Assembly: GCF_008365405.1 (NCBI RefSeq)
Contig: NZ_QOKV01000003.1
Coordinates: 124,001-188,000 of the forward strand
Source of the DNA: Azospirillum brasilense
GTDB lineage: Bacteria; Pseudomonadota; Alphaproteobacteria; Azospirillales; Azospirillaceae
Direction of reading: 5' to 3'
Length of the DNA stretch: 64,000 bases
The position numbers and the translations under genes were made by a program. Positions 9,445 to 17,149 of the stretch are shown one piece after another (the stretch's first letter is position 1; every line of letters begins with the position of its first letter). Below the pieces are notes generated by a model. It was not told the DNA's origin, made no database searches, and saw only the letters and a program-made list of their open reading frames with translations.

Positions 9445-9765
9445 TTAAGAAGGGGGCCGAACGCCGGTTTTCAGGCCGGCATGCGAATTGCTGCATCGAT
9501 GCGCCGCGTCGTCCGGCCCGTGCGAACAGCGGGTGGACCGCCCCGGTTCGGGCACGGGATCATATCCCCACCCGCCCCAGGGATGGCAGCGCAGAAGCCT
9601 CCGGACGGTCAGCCAACTGCCCCGGATCGCTCCGTGCTTAGATAGCGCATCCAGCGCATAGTTTGAACAGGTCGGCTGAAATCGGCAGTGCCACCCGATG
9701 AAGGGCGACAGGGTCCACTGATAGCCGACCACGAGCGCGCGCAGAAAATAGGCGAGCGGGCTCAC
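9445..9765 (-). CDS. yidD: membrane protein insertion efficiency factor YidD
   Basis: YidD is a small membrane-associated protein that helps YidC-dependent insertion. The family core is complete: [20 protein letters not shown], then [18 protein letters not shown] and [10 protein letters not shown] place the start at the GTG at 9765, whose first bases overlap the rnpA stop as GTGA, typical of translational coupling; this gives 106 residues. A C-terminal tail of about 30 residues after [11 protein letters not shown] is variable and of no known function. Confidence 0.9.
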   Translation of the reverse strand: MSPLAYFLRALVVGYQWTLSPFIGWHCRFQPTCSNYALDALSKHGAIRGSWLTVRRLLRCHPWGGWGYDPVPEPGRSTRCSHGPDDAAHRCSNSHAGLKTGVRPPS

Positions 9766-10244
9766 GCGCCGGCCTCCCCGCCGCCGGAACCGTTGCCGGT
9801 CCCGCCGTTGGGTATGACGGCGTTTGGCCCGCCATTCACCTCGCTCTTGGGCACCTCGTTCTTGGACGCGTCGCGCCACAGACCGAGGCGTTTCAGCGCC
9901 GCGATCAGATCGCCCACCAGCTCCGTCCACGGCCTTTCGGCCGTCGCGGCGCGGGCCACCAGCACGAAATCGTGACCGGGGGCCGCGTGGGCGGTCAGAA
10001 TTTGGCGTGCCGCTTCGCGAAGGCGGCGGCGTGCGCGATTGCGCACGACCGCGTTCCCCACTTTGCGGCTCGCCGTCAGGCCAAGACGAATCGGCGGCTC
10101 GCCAGGGGCGGGCCGCTGCCGTTCGTCGTGTCGGCGCACCTGCAGGATAAGGCCGGGAGCCACATGCTTGCGCCGTGTACCGGCCACGGCCAGAAACTCC
10201 GGCCGCCGCTTCAGGCGCCCGACCCTGGGGTCCGGCGCCGCCAT
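9762..10244 (-). CDS. rnpA: ribonuclease P protein component
   Basis: RnpA assists the RNase P RNA in removing 5' leaders from tRNA precursors. The signature RNR motif is in [18 protein letters not shown] (RNR at 68-70), preceded by [10 protein letters not shown] and [10 protein letters not shown]. At 160 residues it is longer than the usual 110-130 because of a C-terminal Asn/Gly/Ser-rich tail from about residue 127. It starts 5 bp downstream of the rpmH stop and its own stop overlaps the yidD start by 4 bp. Confidence 0.93.
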   Translation of the reverse strand: MAAPDPRVGRLKRRPEFLAVAGTRRKHVAPGLILQVRRHDERQRPAPGEPPIRLGLTASRKVGNAVVRNRARRRLREAARQILTAHAAPGHDFVLVARAATAERPWTELVGDLIAALKRLGLWRDASKNEVPKSEVNGGPNAVIPNGGTGNGSGGGEAGA

Positions 10245-10249
10245 GCGTA

Positions 10250-10384
10250 TCAGGCGCTCAGGACACTGCGGCCCTTGGCGCGACGGCGGGCAATCACCTT
10301 GCGGCCACCGACGGTCGCCATGCGGGCGCGGAAGCCATGCCGGCGCTTGCGCACGATTTTGCTGGGCTGGAACGTGCGTTTCAC
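10250..10384 (-). CDS. rpmH: 50S ribosomal protein L34
   Basis: The 44-residue L34 matches the family end to end: [18 protein letters not shown], then [13 protein letters not shown] and RRAKGR. The start is a GTG at 10384, preceded by a GAGGAG Shine-Dalgarno nine bases upstream. The frame continues upstream but that part is not ribosomal. It is the first gene of the rpmH-rnpA-yidD-yidC operon and lies about 40 bp downstream of a near-consensus promoter. Confidence 0.96.
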   Translation of the reverse strand: MKRTFQPSKIVRKRRHGFRARMATVGGRKVIARRRAKGRSVLSA

Positions 10385-10426
10385 GGCACCATACTCCTCG
10401 ATCTCAGGGCAAAAAATGAGCCCCGC

Positions 10427-10455
10427 TGTATAGAGGTACCGACCCCCGGAGTCAA
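10427..10455 (-). promoter_or_regulatory. sigma-70-type promoter of rpmH operon
   Basis: On the minus strand TTGACT (10455-10450) and TATACA (10432-10427) are separated by exactly 17 bp. Both hexamers match the housekeeping consensus at five of six positions. The position, about 43 bp before the rpmH GTG, suits the high expression expected of the operon. The first nine bases, TTGACTCCG, are identical to those of the ffh promoter at 50800. Confidence 0.75.
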
Positions 10456-10614
10456 TCACGCGCTGCCACCCAAGCGTGGGAAATATTCTCCGTTCGGATG
10501 GGCAAAGGCAAGAAGGGTGGCGCAAAGGAGGGTGAAAAGGGGTAGGGCCCTGCCTCCCTTGCCGTGCGGCGTGTTTACCCCCTGACATTCGCGAAAGGTC
10601 CGGGGGAAGTCGGC

Positions 10615-12117
10615 ATGCTGCACCGGCGGCAATTCATCGTGTCCAAAAACACCCACGCGCTCCGTCCGGAATGGGTGAGCCGTGACATCGGCGGGCTCGT
10701 CCTGTCCCATTGTCCCGACCTGCCGGTCCGGCGCGTGCTGGGCGCCGACAAGACGGTCTGGCATCTGCTGGGGCTTCCCGTGCAGACCGACCCGGCGCGT
10801 CCCGACCCGGTGGAGGCGCTGGCCGCGTGTCGCGCCGGGGAGATCGCGGAGCTGTGCCGTTCCTGGACAGGACGCTGGCTGCTGCTGAACAACCGGGCGG
10901 TTCATCTGGACACCGGCGGGACGCTCGGCTGCTTCTACGGGATGGTGGACGGCGCGCTGACCCTCGCCTCCAGCGCCGGGGTGATGGCCGAACTGCTGGG
11001 CGAGGAGGCGAGCTTCCGCCGCCCGCTGGCGCACGAGGCCGGGCTGGACTGGTACCCGCTGCCCGGCTCCGGGCTTGCGGGGGTGCGCCGGCTGCTGCCG
11101 ACCCAGGTGCTCGACCCCGCCCGCCCGATGGACGATCCGGGCTTCCTGACCTTCCGCCGACCCTTCCCGGCGGTTCCGCCGGGATTTTCCGATTCGCTCG
11201 CCTATGAGCGCATGGAATCCATCCTGGTCACCGCCATCCGCAATCTGCACCGGACCCTGTCGGGGCCGGAGGGCGGCAACCGTCCGCTGATGCTCCAGCT
11301 GACCGCCGGCTACGACACGCGGCTGCTGCTGGCCGCGGCGCAGAAGGCCGAGGTGCCCTTCGCCACCTTCACCTTCGACCACCGCGACCTGACGCCGGGC
11401 GACCGCAAGCTGCCGCCGAAGCTGGCCCTGTTGGCCGGGGTGGAGCATCACCTGATCCCCTGCCCGCCGCTGGACGCCCAGCGTGCGCGCGACTACGCCG
11501 CCCACACCGGCGGGCACACCGCGGCGATGGACGGGGAGTTCTACGCCAACGGCGCCTGGGACGGCGTGCCGGAGGGCGCCGTCGTCCTGCACGGCGGCGT
11601 CTTCGAGGTGGCGCGCTGCTTCTACTGGGGTCAGATCCCGCCAGGCCTTGCCGCCGATGGCGAGGACACCGCCGCCCGGATGTTCGACGCCTTCCGCGGC
11701 AAGCTCTACAACCCGCCGTCCCATTGCGAGGCGCTGCGCGAATGGCTGGCCTGGGTGGTAAAGACGCCGGACGTCCTGCCGGGCGGTGCGATGGACCTGC
11801 GCGACCGCTTCTATCTGGAGCAGCGGGTGGCCGGCTGGCTGTCGGCCATCGACCAGGGGGTGGACCTGACCGGGCGGCAGCTCTTCCAAGTCGGCAACTG
11901 CGCGGACTTCCTGGCGATCGCCCTGGCCATGCCGGTGGACGTCCGGCGCTCCAGCCAGCATCAGGCGGAACTGATCCGCCGCATGGCCCCGGATCTGCTG
12001 AGCGAGCCGATCAACCCGCCGCAGCCCGCCGTGCTGCGCCAGCTCCGCAAGCTGCCGCGCCGGCTGAACAAGCTGCGCACGGCGATCGGGCACCATCTGG
12101 CGCGGACGTCGGCTTAG
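10615..12117 (+). CDS. asparagine-synthase-like ATP-pyrophosphatase domain protein
   Basis: The 500-residue protein resembles the synthetase half of asparagine synthase B. A PP-loop-like [15 protein letters not shown] (TAGYDTR about 230-236) takes the place of the SGGxDS motif. The N-terminal 200 residues carry a degenerate Ntn-hydrolase-like region without the essential Cys2, so glutamine hydrolysis is unlikely. Such proteins occur in surface-polysaccharide clusters and may amidate a sugar acid; that role is inferred from context. The start is the ATG at 10615 after a GGGGGAAG site. It heads the polysaccharide locus, divergent from rpmH. Confidence 0.65.
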   Translation: MLHRRQFIVSKNTHALRPEWVSRDIGGLVLSHCPDLPVRRVLGADKTVWHLLGLPVQTDPARPDPVEALAACRAGEIAELCRSWTGRWLLLNNRAVHLDTGGTLGCFYGMVDGALTLASSAGVMAELLGEEASFRRPLAHEAGLDWYPLPGSGLAGVRRLLPTQVLDPARPMDDPGFLTFRRPFPAVPPGFSDSLAYERMESILVTAIRNLHRTLSGPEGGNRPLMLQLTAGYDTRLLLAAAQKAEVPFATFTFDHRDLTPGDRKLPPKLALLAGVEHHLIPCPPLDAQRARDYAAHTGGHTAAMDGEFYANGAWDGVPEGAVVLHGGVFEVARCFYWGQIPPGLAADGEDTAARMFDAFRGKLYNPPSHCEALREWLAWVVKTPDVLPGGAMDLRDRFYLEQRVAGWLSAIDQGVDLTGRQLFQVGNCADFLAIALAMPVDVRRSSQHQAELIRRMAPDLLSEPINPPQPAVLRQLRKLPRRLNKLRTAIGHHLARTSA

Positions 12118-12190
12118 GGGGATGGGGTAGGGGGCTCATAGGCGCTAACTTCGCTCACCTCATTCATTATCCGACTGAACCTCACCTCTC

Positions 12191-12283
12191 TCATCGTCAT
12201 TCCCGCGAAGGCGGGAATCCAGTCTTCTCAAGTACTTATCTGCGGAGTTTCCTGGCTCCCCGCCTGCGCGGGGGTGACGATGA
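12191..12283. repeat. inverted pair of GTCATTCCCGCG-type REP elements
   Basis: Two 32-nt arms (12191-12222 and 12252-12283) are imperfect inverted copies. Each contains its own small palindrome, TCCCGCGAAGGCGGGA in the first and CCCCGCCTGCGCGGGG in the second, flanked by the GTCA / TGAC ends typical of a repeat class common in proteobacteria. They sit in the convergent gap after the asparagine-synthase-like gene. Confidence 0.75.
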
Positions 12284-12298
12284 AAAGGTGGATGCCAG

Positions 12299-13231
12299 TC
12301 AGAATGAAGCCATCCTACCCGAAGTTTTGTGCCCCCTCCCTGACCCTCCCCCGCTTTGCAGGGGAGGGGAATTGGGTGCGGCCGTCTTGGACAGGTGCAG
12401 CCAGCGGCGGTAGGCGTCCTCGCTGACGGGAGCGCGGTGCTTCAGGCCGATGCGGAGGATTTCCGGCAGGGCCAGCAGGACCTTCAGGTCGGTCAGCCGT
12501 GGGCCGTGGCGCAGGTTCTTCCAGCTGTTGCCGATCCAGCTCCGCGCGAATCGCCAGGGCAGCAGGCCGGCGGGGCAGCGGGCGACCTCGCGGATCAGGT
12601 CGTTGCGGTGGTTGTAGAAACGCTCCAGCCCCGGCTTGCGGCCCTTCTCGCTCTTATCGTGGTAGACCATGATGCCGGGCAGGGCGACCACCCGGTGGCC
12701 GGCGCCGATCAGCCGCAGGCAGCGGTCCTTCTCCTCCCCCTGGCGGTACAGCTCCGGCATGTAGAGGCCGACGGCGGCGACCGCGCGGCGGCGCAGCAGA
12801 TGGCCGCAGCCGACGTACCAGGGCGCGTCGAAGGGATCGGATTGGGGCGGGAAATAGACCAGCCCGTCGCGCGTCTCGATGTTGCAGGCCACCGCCGCCA
12901 CGTCGGCGTGAGTCTCCATGTAGGCCACCGCGCGGGCGAGGCCGTCCGGCTCGGCGAACCAGGAATCGTCGTCCACCGACAGCACATAGTCGCCCGCCGT
13001 GTTCACGAAGCCGAAGTTGCGGGCGTAGATCAGCCCGGCGTTGTGCGGCAGCCGGACGTAGCGGACGGTGGGGAACTCCCCCCGCACCATGGCGTCGGTG
13101 CCGTCCGTGGACCCGTCGTCCACCACCAGGATCTCCGCGACGGGGTGCGTCTGGGCGAGCAGGCGGGACAGCGCGGTGCGCAGTTCCGGCGCGCGGTTGA
13201 AGGTGGCGATGACGGCGCTGACGCTGGGCAT
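12299..13231 (-). CDS. glycosyltransferase family 2
   Basis: A GT-A-fold glycosyltransferase of 310 residues. It has the family-2 start SVSAVIATFNRAPELRTAL, the nucleotide-binding VVDDGSTDGT (about 36-45) and an acidic VDDDSWF metal site near residue 86. It should add one sugar to a lipid-linked repeat unit at the cytoplasmic face. It is the last of four coupled genes; its ATG overlaps the preceding stop by one base (TGATG). The last 25 or so residues (NSPPLQSGGGSGRGHK onward) are encoded by a dispersed repeat and are unlikely to belong to the fold. Confidence 0.88.
   Translation of the reverse strand: MPSVSAVIATFNRAPELRTALSRLLAQTHPVAEILVVDDGSTDGTDAMVRGEFPTVRYVRLPHNAGLIYARNFGFVNTAGDYVLSVDDDSWFAEPDGLARAVAYMETHADVAAVACNIETRDGLVYFPPQSDPFDAPWYVGCGHLLRRRAVAAVGLYMPELYRQGEEKDRCLRLIGAGHRVVALPGIMVYHDKSEKGRKPGLERFYNHRNDLIREVARCPAGLLPWRFARSWIGNSWKNLRHGPRLTDLKVLLALPEILRIGLKHRAPVSEDAYRRWLHLSKTAAPNSPPLQSGGGSGRGHKTSGRMASF
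12330..12370. repeat. single unit of the ccctcccccgc palindromic repeat
   Basis: The unit GCCCCCTCCC-TGACCCTCCC-CCGC, a short loop, then GGGGAGGGG matches the left half of the larger elements at 37629, 40921 and 52801. It overlaps the 3' end of the glycosyltransferase gene at 12299-13231, encoding its last residues. Confidence 0.7.
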
Positions 13232-14235
13232 CAGGCGACCTCGCTGGAGGAGGACGGGGCGGCGCGCGGCCGCTCGGGCAGGGGCAGCCGGACCGGCGGG
13301 CGCTTCAGCTCCTCCGGATACTCGTCGCGCAGGCCGGACAGGTAGCTGTCCAGGAAGACCCGCAGGCCGCGGACGTCCCGGTTCACCAGATAATGGGCGG
13401 TGTATTTGGCGATCATGCGCGGGATCACCCCCGCCTTCTCGTAGTTGGCGTGGATGTAGCCCATGTTGCGGAAGAAATGCGGCGCCCGGTCGGCCCGCAT
13501 CGTCTCCACCGTGCCCAGCCGGCCGCCCAGCACCTTGTGCTCCGTCCGCGACATGCCGGGATGGATGTGGAGCGCCTTCACCGCCGTGCCGACCTTCAGC
13601 CCGGCGCGGCGGGCGCGTAGGGTGAACTCGTACTCGTCGCCCCAGATGAACATCTCACGCTTCACGTTGCCGATTTGCTCGAAGACGGCGCGGCCGATCA
13701 GCGTGCCGTTGAACAGGGCGATGGTGCCCGGCGCCAGCCCGTCGACCGCCCGCGCCATCAGGCTGTCCGGGTCGCGGGTGCCCTGCATGGGGAAGGCCAG
13801 GGTGGAGCGGTCCTCCACCGCCAGCACCAGCGGGCCGACCATGGACAGGCCGTGGTGCCGCGCCTGGACCAGCAGCTCTGCCAGCGCGCCGGGCTGCGGG
13901 ATGCCGTCGTCGTCGGTGCTCCAGATCCAGCGGGCGCCGAGGCCGAGCGCCGTCTCGAAGGCGGTGTGGTAGGCGCCGGCGGACCCGCAGTTGGCCTGCC
14001 GCACCACGACCAGCGCGTCGTCCCGCTCCTCCGCCTGCGCGGCCAGCCACTCCGGCGTGCCGTCGCTGGAGCCGCTGTCCACCACCACCAGCCGCTCCGG
14101 CCGCGGCTGCTGCCCGAGGATCGCCGCGACGCAGGTGGCGAGAAGCGGCAGGCGGTTGTGGGTGACGACGATCGCCACGACGCCGTGGGCGATGTCCGCC
14201 GAAACGCTGTCCGCCGGGAGTGTGTCGTGAGCCAT
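13231..14235 (-). CDS. glycosyltransferase family 2 (galactofuranosyl/rhamnosyl-transferase-like)
   Basis: A 334-residue GT2 protein with VVAIVVTHNRLPLLATCVAA, the VVDSGSSDGT nucleotide site, WSTDDDGIPQPGAL (DDD metal site) and a WGDEYEFTLRARRAG segment like the catalytic-base region of GlfT/rhamnosyltransferase-type enzymes. It likely adds a sugar to the repeat unit. An AGGAGG lies 12 bases before the ATG at 14235; an alternative in-frame ATG at 14265 overlaps the previous stop (TGATG) and would add ten residues. Confidence 0.88.
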   Translation of the reverse strand: MAHDTLPADSVSADIAHGVVAIVVTHNRLPLLATCVAAILGQQPRPERLVVVDSGSSDGTPEWLAAQAEERDDALVVVRQANCGSAGAYHTAFETALGLGARWIWSTDDDGIPQPGALAELLVQARHHGLSMVGPLVLAVEDRSTLAFPMQGTRDPDSLMARAVDGLAPGTIALFNGTLIGRAVFEQIGNVKREMFIWGDEYEFTLRARRAGLKVGTAVKALHIHPGMSRTEHKVLGGRLGTVETMRADRAPHFFRNMGYIHANYEKAGVIPRMIAKYTAHYLVNRDVRGLRVFLDSYLSGLRDEYPEELKRPPVRLPLPERPRAAPSSSSEVA

Positions 14236-14264
14236 GGCTGGGCGGTTCCTCCTGGTCCTGTCCA

Positions 14265-15446
14265 TCAGTCGGTTTGGGTGCGTGTGGGGGTGCAGTCGCC
14301 CTGGTCCGGCCGGCAGGGCAGGATGGCGACGTCCGGCGATGGGTCGGTGGCGCCGGACAGCACGCCCAGCTGCCCCAGGGCGCGGGCAACCGTCCGCGCC
14401 GCGTAGAGCTGCCCCTCCAGCCCCCAGCGGCTGCCGTTGGGCGCGTAGAGATCGCGCACCCCGCCCGCGGCCAGCGCCGTCAGGCCGGCGGCCAGCGGCA
14501 CCGCCTGAAGCGTCGGGTCGGCGGCCATGACCTCGTCCACCGCGGACCGGTGGGGTGGGGGGGTGAGCAGGAAATCGGCGTAGACCGTCCCCTTGTCCGG
14601 CGCGATCAGCAGCAGGAAGCGCGTCACCCCGTTGGCCTGCACCGCGTCCTGGATCGCGTGCAACCCGGCGCGGCGCTCCTCCAGCAGGCGGCGGTCGGTG
14701 CGCCAGGGCTGGAAATCCTCCGCGCGGAAGAGGGTGGTCGTCGCGGCGGCGGAGCTGAACAGGCCCGCGTAGGCCAGGGACCGCTCTTCCACCGGACTGC
14801 CGGTCACGTTCAGCACCGCGCGCGGCAGCGCCTTGAGCAGCAGGTCGAGCGCGTGGCCGATGGGCGGCGGGTTCCAGGCCTGGGCGCGGGAGCGCTCCAG
14901 GGACCGCGGCTGGCGGTTGAGGGGCTCGACGGCGAGGGGGGGCAGGGTCGCCATGCCGTAGGAGCGGGGGGCGGTGACGGTGGACAGCGCCAGCCCGCCG
15001 ACGGGCTCCCCCAGGTCGCGCTCCGATAACTGCAGTATCACCACGCGCGGCGGGCGCTCCCGGAAGTCGGGGGAGGCCAGATAGGCGGCCAGCGGGGCCG
15101 CGCCCGCGGGCCGCACGCCGACGGAGAGGCCGGTCAGGTTGCGCAGATGGTCGGTCCAATAACGGCCGTAGCGGCCGTGGCGCTCCTCCGCCTCGGGCCG
15201 GGAGAAGCCATCGCCGAAGACCATAACGTCGTAACCGGCACCGGGCCGCGCCGCCTCGGCCAGCGGCGGCACGAAGATCGCCTGGGGCATTCTGGGTCCG
15301 AAACGGTTCTCCGCGTAGCCGCCCAGCTCCGTCAGGTCGCCGTCCGGCGGGTCCAGCGCGAAGGCCAGCGGCAGGACCAGCGCGGCGGCGAGGGCCAGCC
15401 CGCGCAGAACGATCCTGTCCAACCCGCCCCTCACCGGTCGCCTCAC
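14265..15446 (-). CDS. AlgX/AlgJ-related SGNH-like envelope protein
   Basis: AlgX/AlgJ proteins acetylate polysaccharides in the periplasm. This 393-residue protein has an N-terminal signal-anchor (about 10-30), GGYAENRFGPRMPQ, a GDGFS motif at 78-82 where the family has GDSFS, a VVILQLSERDL segment (135-145) and APDKGTVYADF (282-292) recalling the PxKxTVY motif. The position of the usual DTHW reads NGSRW (337-341). The catalytic Ser and His are thus not obvious, so it may be a non-catalytic or divergent member. The GTG start at 15446 overlaps the upstream stop as GTGA. Confidence 0.65.
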   Translation of the reverse strand: MRRPVRGGLDRIVLRGLALAAALVLPLAFALDPPDGDLTELGGYAENRFGPRMPQAIFVPPLAEAARPGAGYDVMVFGDGFSRPEAEERHGRYGRYWTDHLRNLTGLSVGVRPAGAAPLAAYLASPDFRERPPRVVILQLSERDLGEPVGGLALSTVTAPRSYGMATLPPLAVEPLNRQPRSLERSRAQAWNPPPIGHALDLLLKALPRAVLNVTGSPVEERSLAYAGLFSSAAATTTLFRAEDFQPWRTDRRLLEERRAGLHAIQDAVQANGVTRFLLLIAPDKGTVYADFLLTPPPHRSAVDEVMAADPTLQAVPLAAGLTALAAGGVRDLYAPNGSRWGLEGQLYAARTVARALGQLGVLSGATDPSPDVAILPCRPDQGDCTPTRTQTD

Positions 15447-16870
15447 GCCCGGTCCGCGGGGAACCGGAAGCCGGGCAGGCGGAAGGCGGGCTTGTGGAAG
15501 ACGGACATGCGGCGTTGGGCGAGCGGCGACCCGGCGGAGTCGCCGATCCACAGGCGCAGCGCCTTGGTCGCGCCGATCCACAGCAGGATGGGCAGCAGCG
15601 AGAAGAAGCCGAACTTGACGATGGTGATGTTGCCGTCGCGGTACCATTGCAGCGACAGCGGGATGAAGGCGCAATAGAACAGCACCGCGTAGCGGTTGGT
15701 GACGCCCGACTCCCAGAACCAGCGGTGCAGCCGGCCCAGGATCAGCCCGACCACCACCATGGTGACGATCACGCCGATCCACCCCGCGCTCATCCAGCCG
15801 TCGCCGGCCAGCGAGGTGGTCAGGTTGGAGAAATTGCCGAAATCATGCAGCGACACCCATTTGATCGGCGCGCCGATCGGCTTGTCCGGCCACAGCATGC
15901 GCGGGATCGGCTCGGTGAAGAGCTGAAGATACTGGGTGAACCAGGTGTAGGTGCCCGACTGCTGCGGCACCGCCCACAGGATGAAGGCCAGGAAGTCGAA
16001 GTTGGCGATGTCCTGGTTCGACACGCTTTCCACGAAGGAGCCCTGGCCGCCCTGGAAGACGCTGAACAGCTTGCCCGGGCTCTCGGTGCCGGCAAGCACG
16101 CCGCGCAGGAAGTCGCGGTTGTTGCCCAGCGTGTGGAACAGCAGCAGCACCGGCAGGCCGCAGGCGAGCTGCCACCAGCGGAACCACTTGGTGCGGGTGT
16201 GGTAGAGGATCAGCAGCACCATGCCCAGCACGCCCATGATGATCGCCCAGCGCCCCCAGCCCAGATAGGCGCGGTAGCTGACGAAGGCGATGAAGGGGAT
16301 GAAGGACAGCGGATGGAAGCGGCTGACCCAGATGATGCCCAGCGTCAGCGGCAGGCCCATCGAATGGGCCTCGGCGATGTAGCCGGTGGTGTTGACGTAG
16401 ACCGGCTGGCCGGTCAGCGGGTCGCGCTCCATCTGCACGTCGCCGGTGCCGGTGAAGTCGGCGCCGTCCTGGCGCAGGATCGCCGAATAGATGGCCAGCG
16501 GTCCCAGCGCCGCCACCGTCAGGGCGAAGGCGGTGATGTCCAGCCGGTCGAAGGTGAAGGTGGGCGCCCGGCTGAAATCCGGTTTCACCCGCCCGGCCCA
16601 GCCGCAGGCGGCGGAGAAGGCGACGAGCGCGACCGAACTGACCGTCAGCGACTTCACGAACTCCGCCGCACTCGGCCAATAGCCCATGAACAGCCAGGCG
16701 TTGTCGATGCCGAAGCCATGGACCAGCAGCGGTCGGATCACGAAGACGAGCGTGTGGAAGATCAGATAGTAGGTCAGCGGGTGGAACATCGACGCGGTGC
16801 CGGTGCTGAGGAACACCACGGCGACCAGGGCCACCACCAGCACCTGCGCGATCAACGCCGTTTCGATCAT
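15443..16870 (-). CDS. O-antigen/exopolysaccharide polymerase-like membrane protein
   Basis: A 475-residue protein with about ten to twelve predicted membrane helices and a large polar loop in the second half (about 290-370), as in Wzy-type polymerases. Wzy sequences are poorly conserved, so this rests on topology and on the neighbours: two glycosyltransferases and an AlgX-like protein in the same coupled unit. The start is the ATG at 16870, six bases after GGAG; the longer upstream frame is Pro/Arg-rich and not membrane-like. It is the first gene of the four-gene unit 16870-12299. Confidence 0.65.
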   Translation of the reverse strand: MIETALIAQVLVVALVAVVFLSTGTASMFHPLTYYLIFHTLVFVIRPLLVHGFGIDNAWLFMGYWPSAAEFVKSLTVSSVALVAFSAACGWAGRVKPDFSRAPTFTFDRLDITAFALTVAALGPLAIYSAILRQDGADFTGTGDVQMERDPLTGQPVYVNTTGYIAEAHSMGLPLTLGIIWVSRFHPLSFIPFIAFVSYRAYLGWGRWAIIMGVLGMVLLILYHTRTKWFRWWQLACGLPVLLLFHTLGNNRDFLRGVLAGTESPGKLFSVFQGGQGSFVESVSNQDIANFDFLAFILWAVPQQSGTYTWFTQYLQLFTEPIPRMLWPDKPIGAPIKWVSLHDFGNFSNLTTSLAGDGWMSAGWIGVIVTMVVVGLILGRLHRWFWESGVTNRYAVLFYCAFIPLSLQWYRDGNITIVKFGFFSLLPILLWIGATKALRLWIGDSAGSPLAQRRMSVFHKPAFRLPGFRFPADRA

Positions 16871-17149
16871 GCCGGACTCCGCTTGGCCTCGTGAACGCGC
16901 GGCACCGCCGGCCACGGCCCGTGGTGACGGCCTGTGGGGCGGTGTCGTCGTGCCGGCCCTCGGGAGCGAGAGCGACACTCCCCGGAAGCAACACCGCCGG
17001 CCCCGGTCGGGTCCACCCGTCCGGGAACGCAGACGGCGAGGGCTGTCCGGTCAGGGCTATCCGTGCCGCGCCTTCGAGGCACCCCGTCCGCGCTTTTGCT
17101 TCATCCGCCCCCCGCCGCCAGTTTCGCTGGGGTGCGGAACGGAGGTGAT

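Noticed and set aside
7918..9645. A 575-codon plus-strand frame across yidC
   Set aside because: Shadow of yidC, rich in Val/Gln/Arg/Gly without any domain.
16871..17149. Short frames in the divergent spacer between the polymerase-like and beta-helix genes
   Set aside because: They overlap in several frames, lack ribosome-binding sites and are Pro/Arg-rich; the spacer more likely holds promoters, though none is clear.
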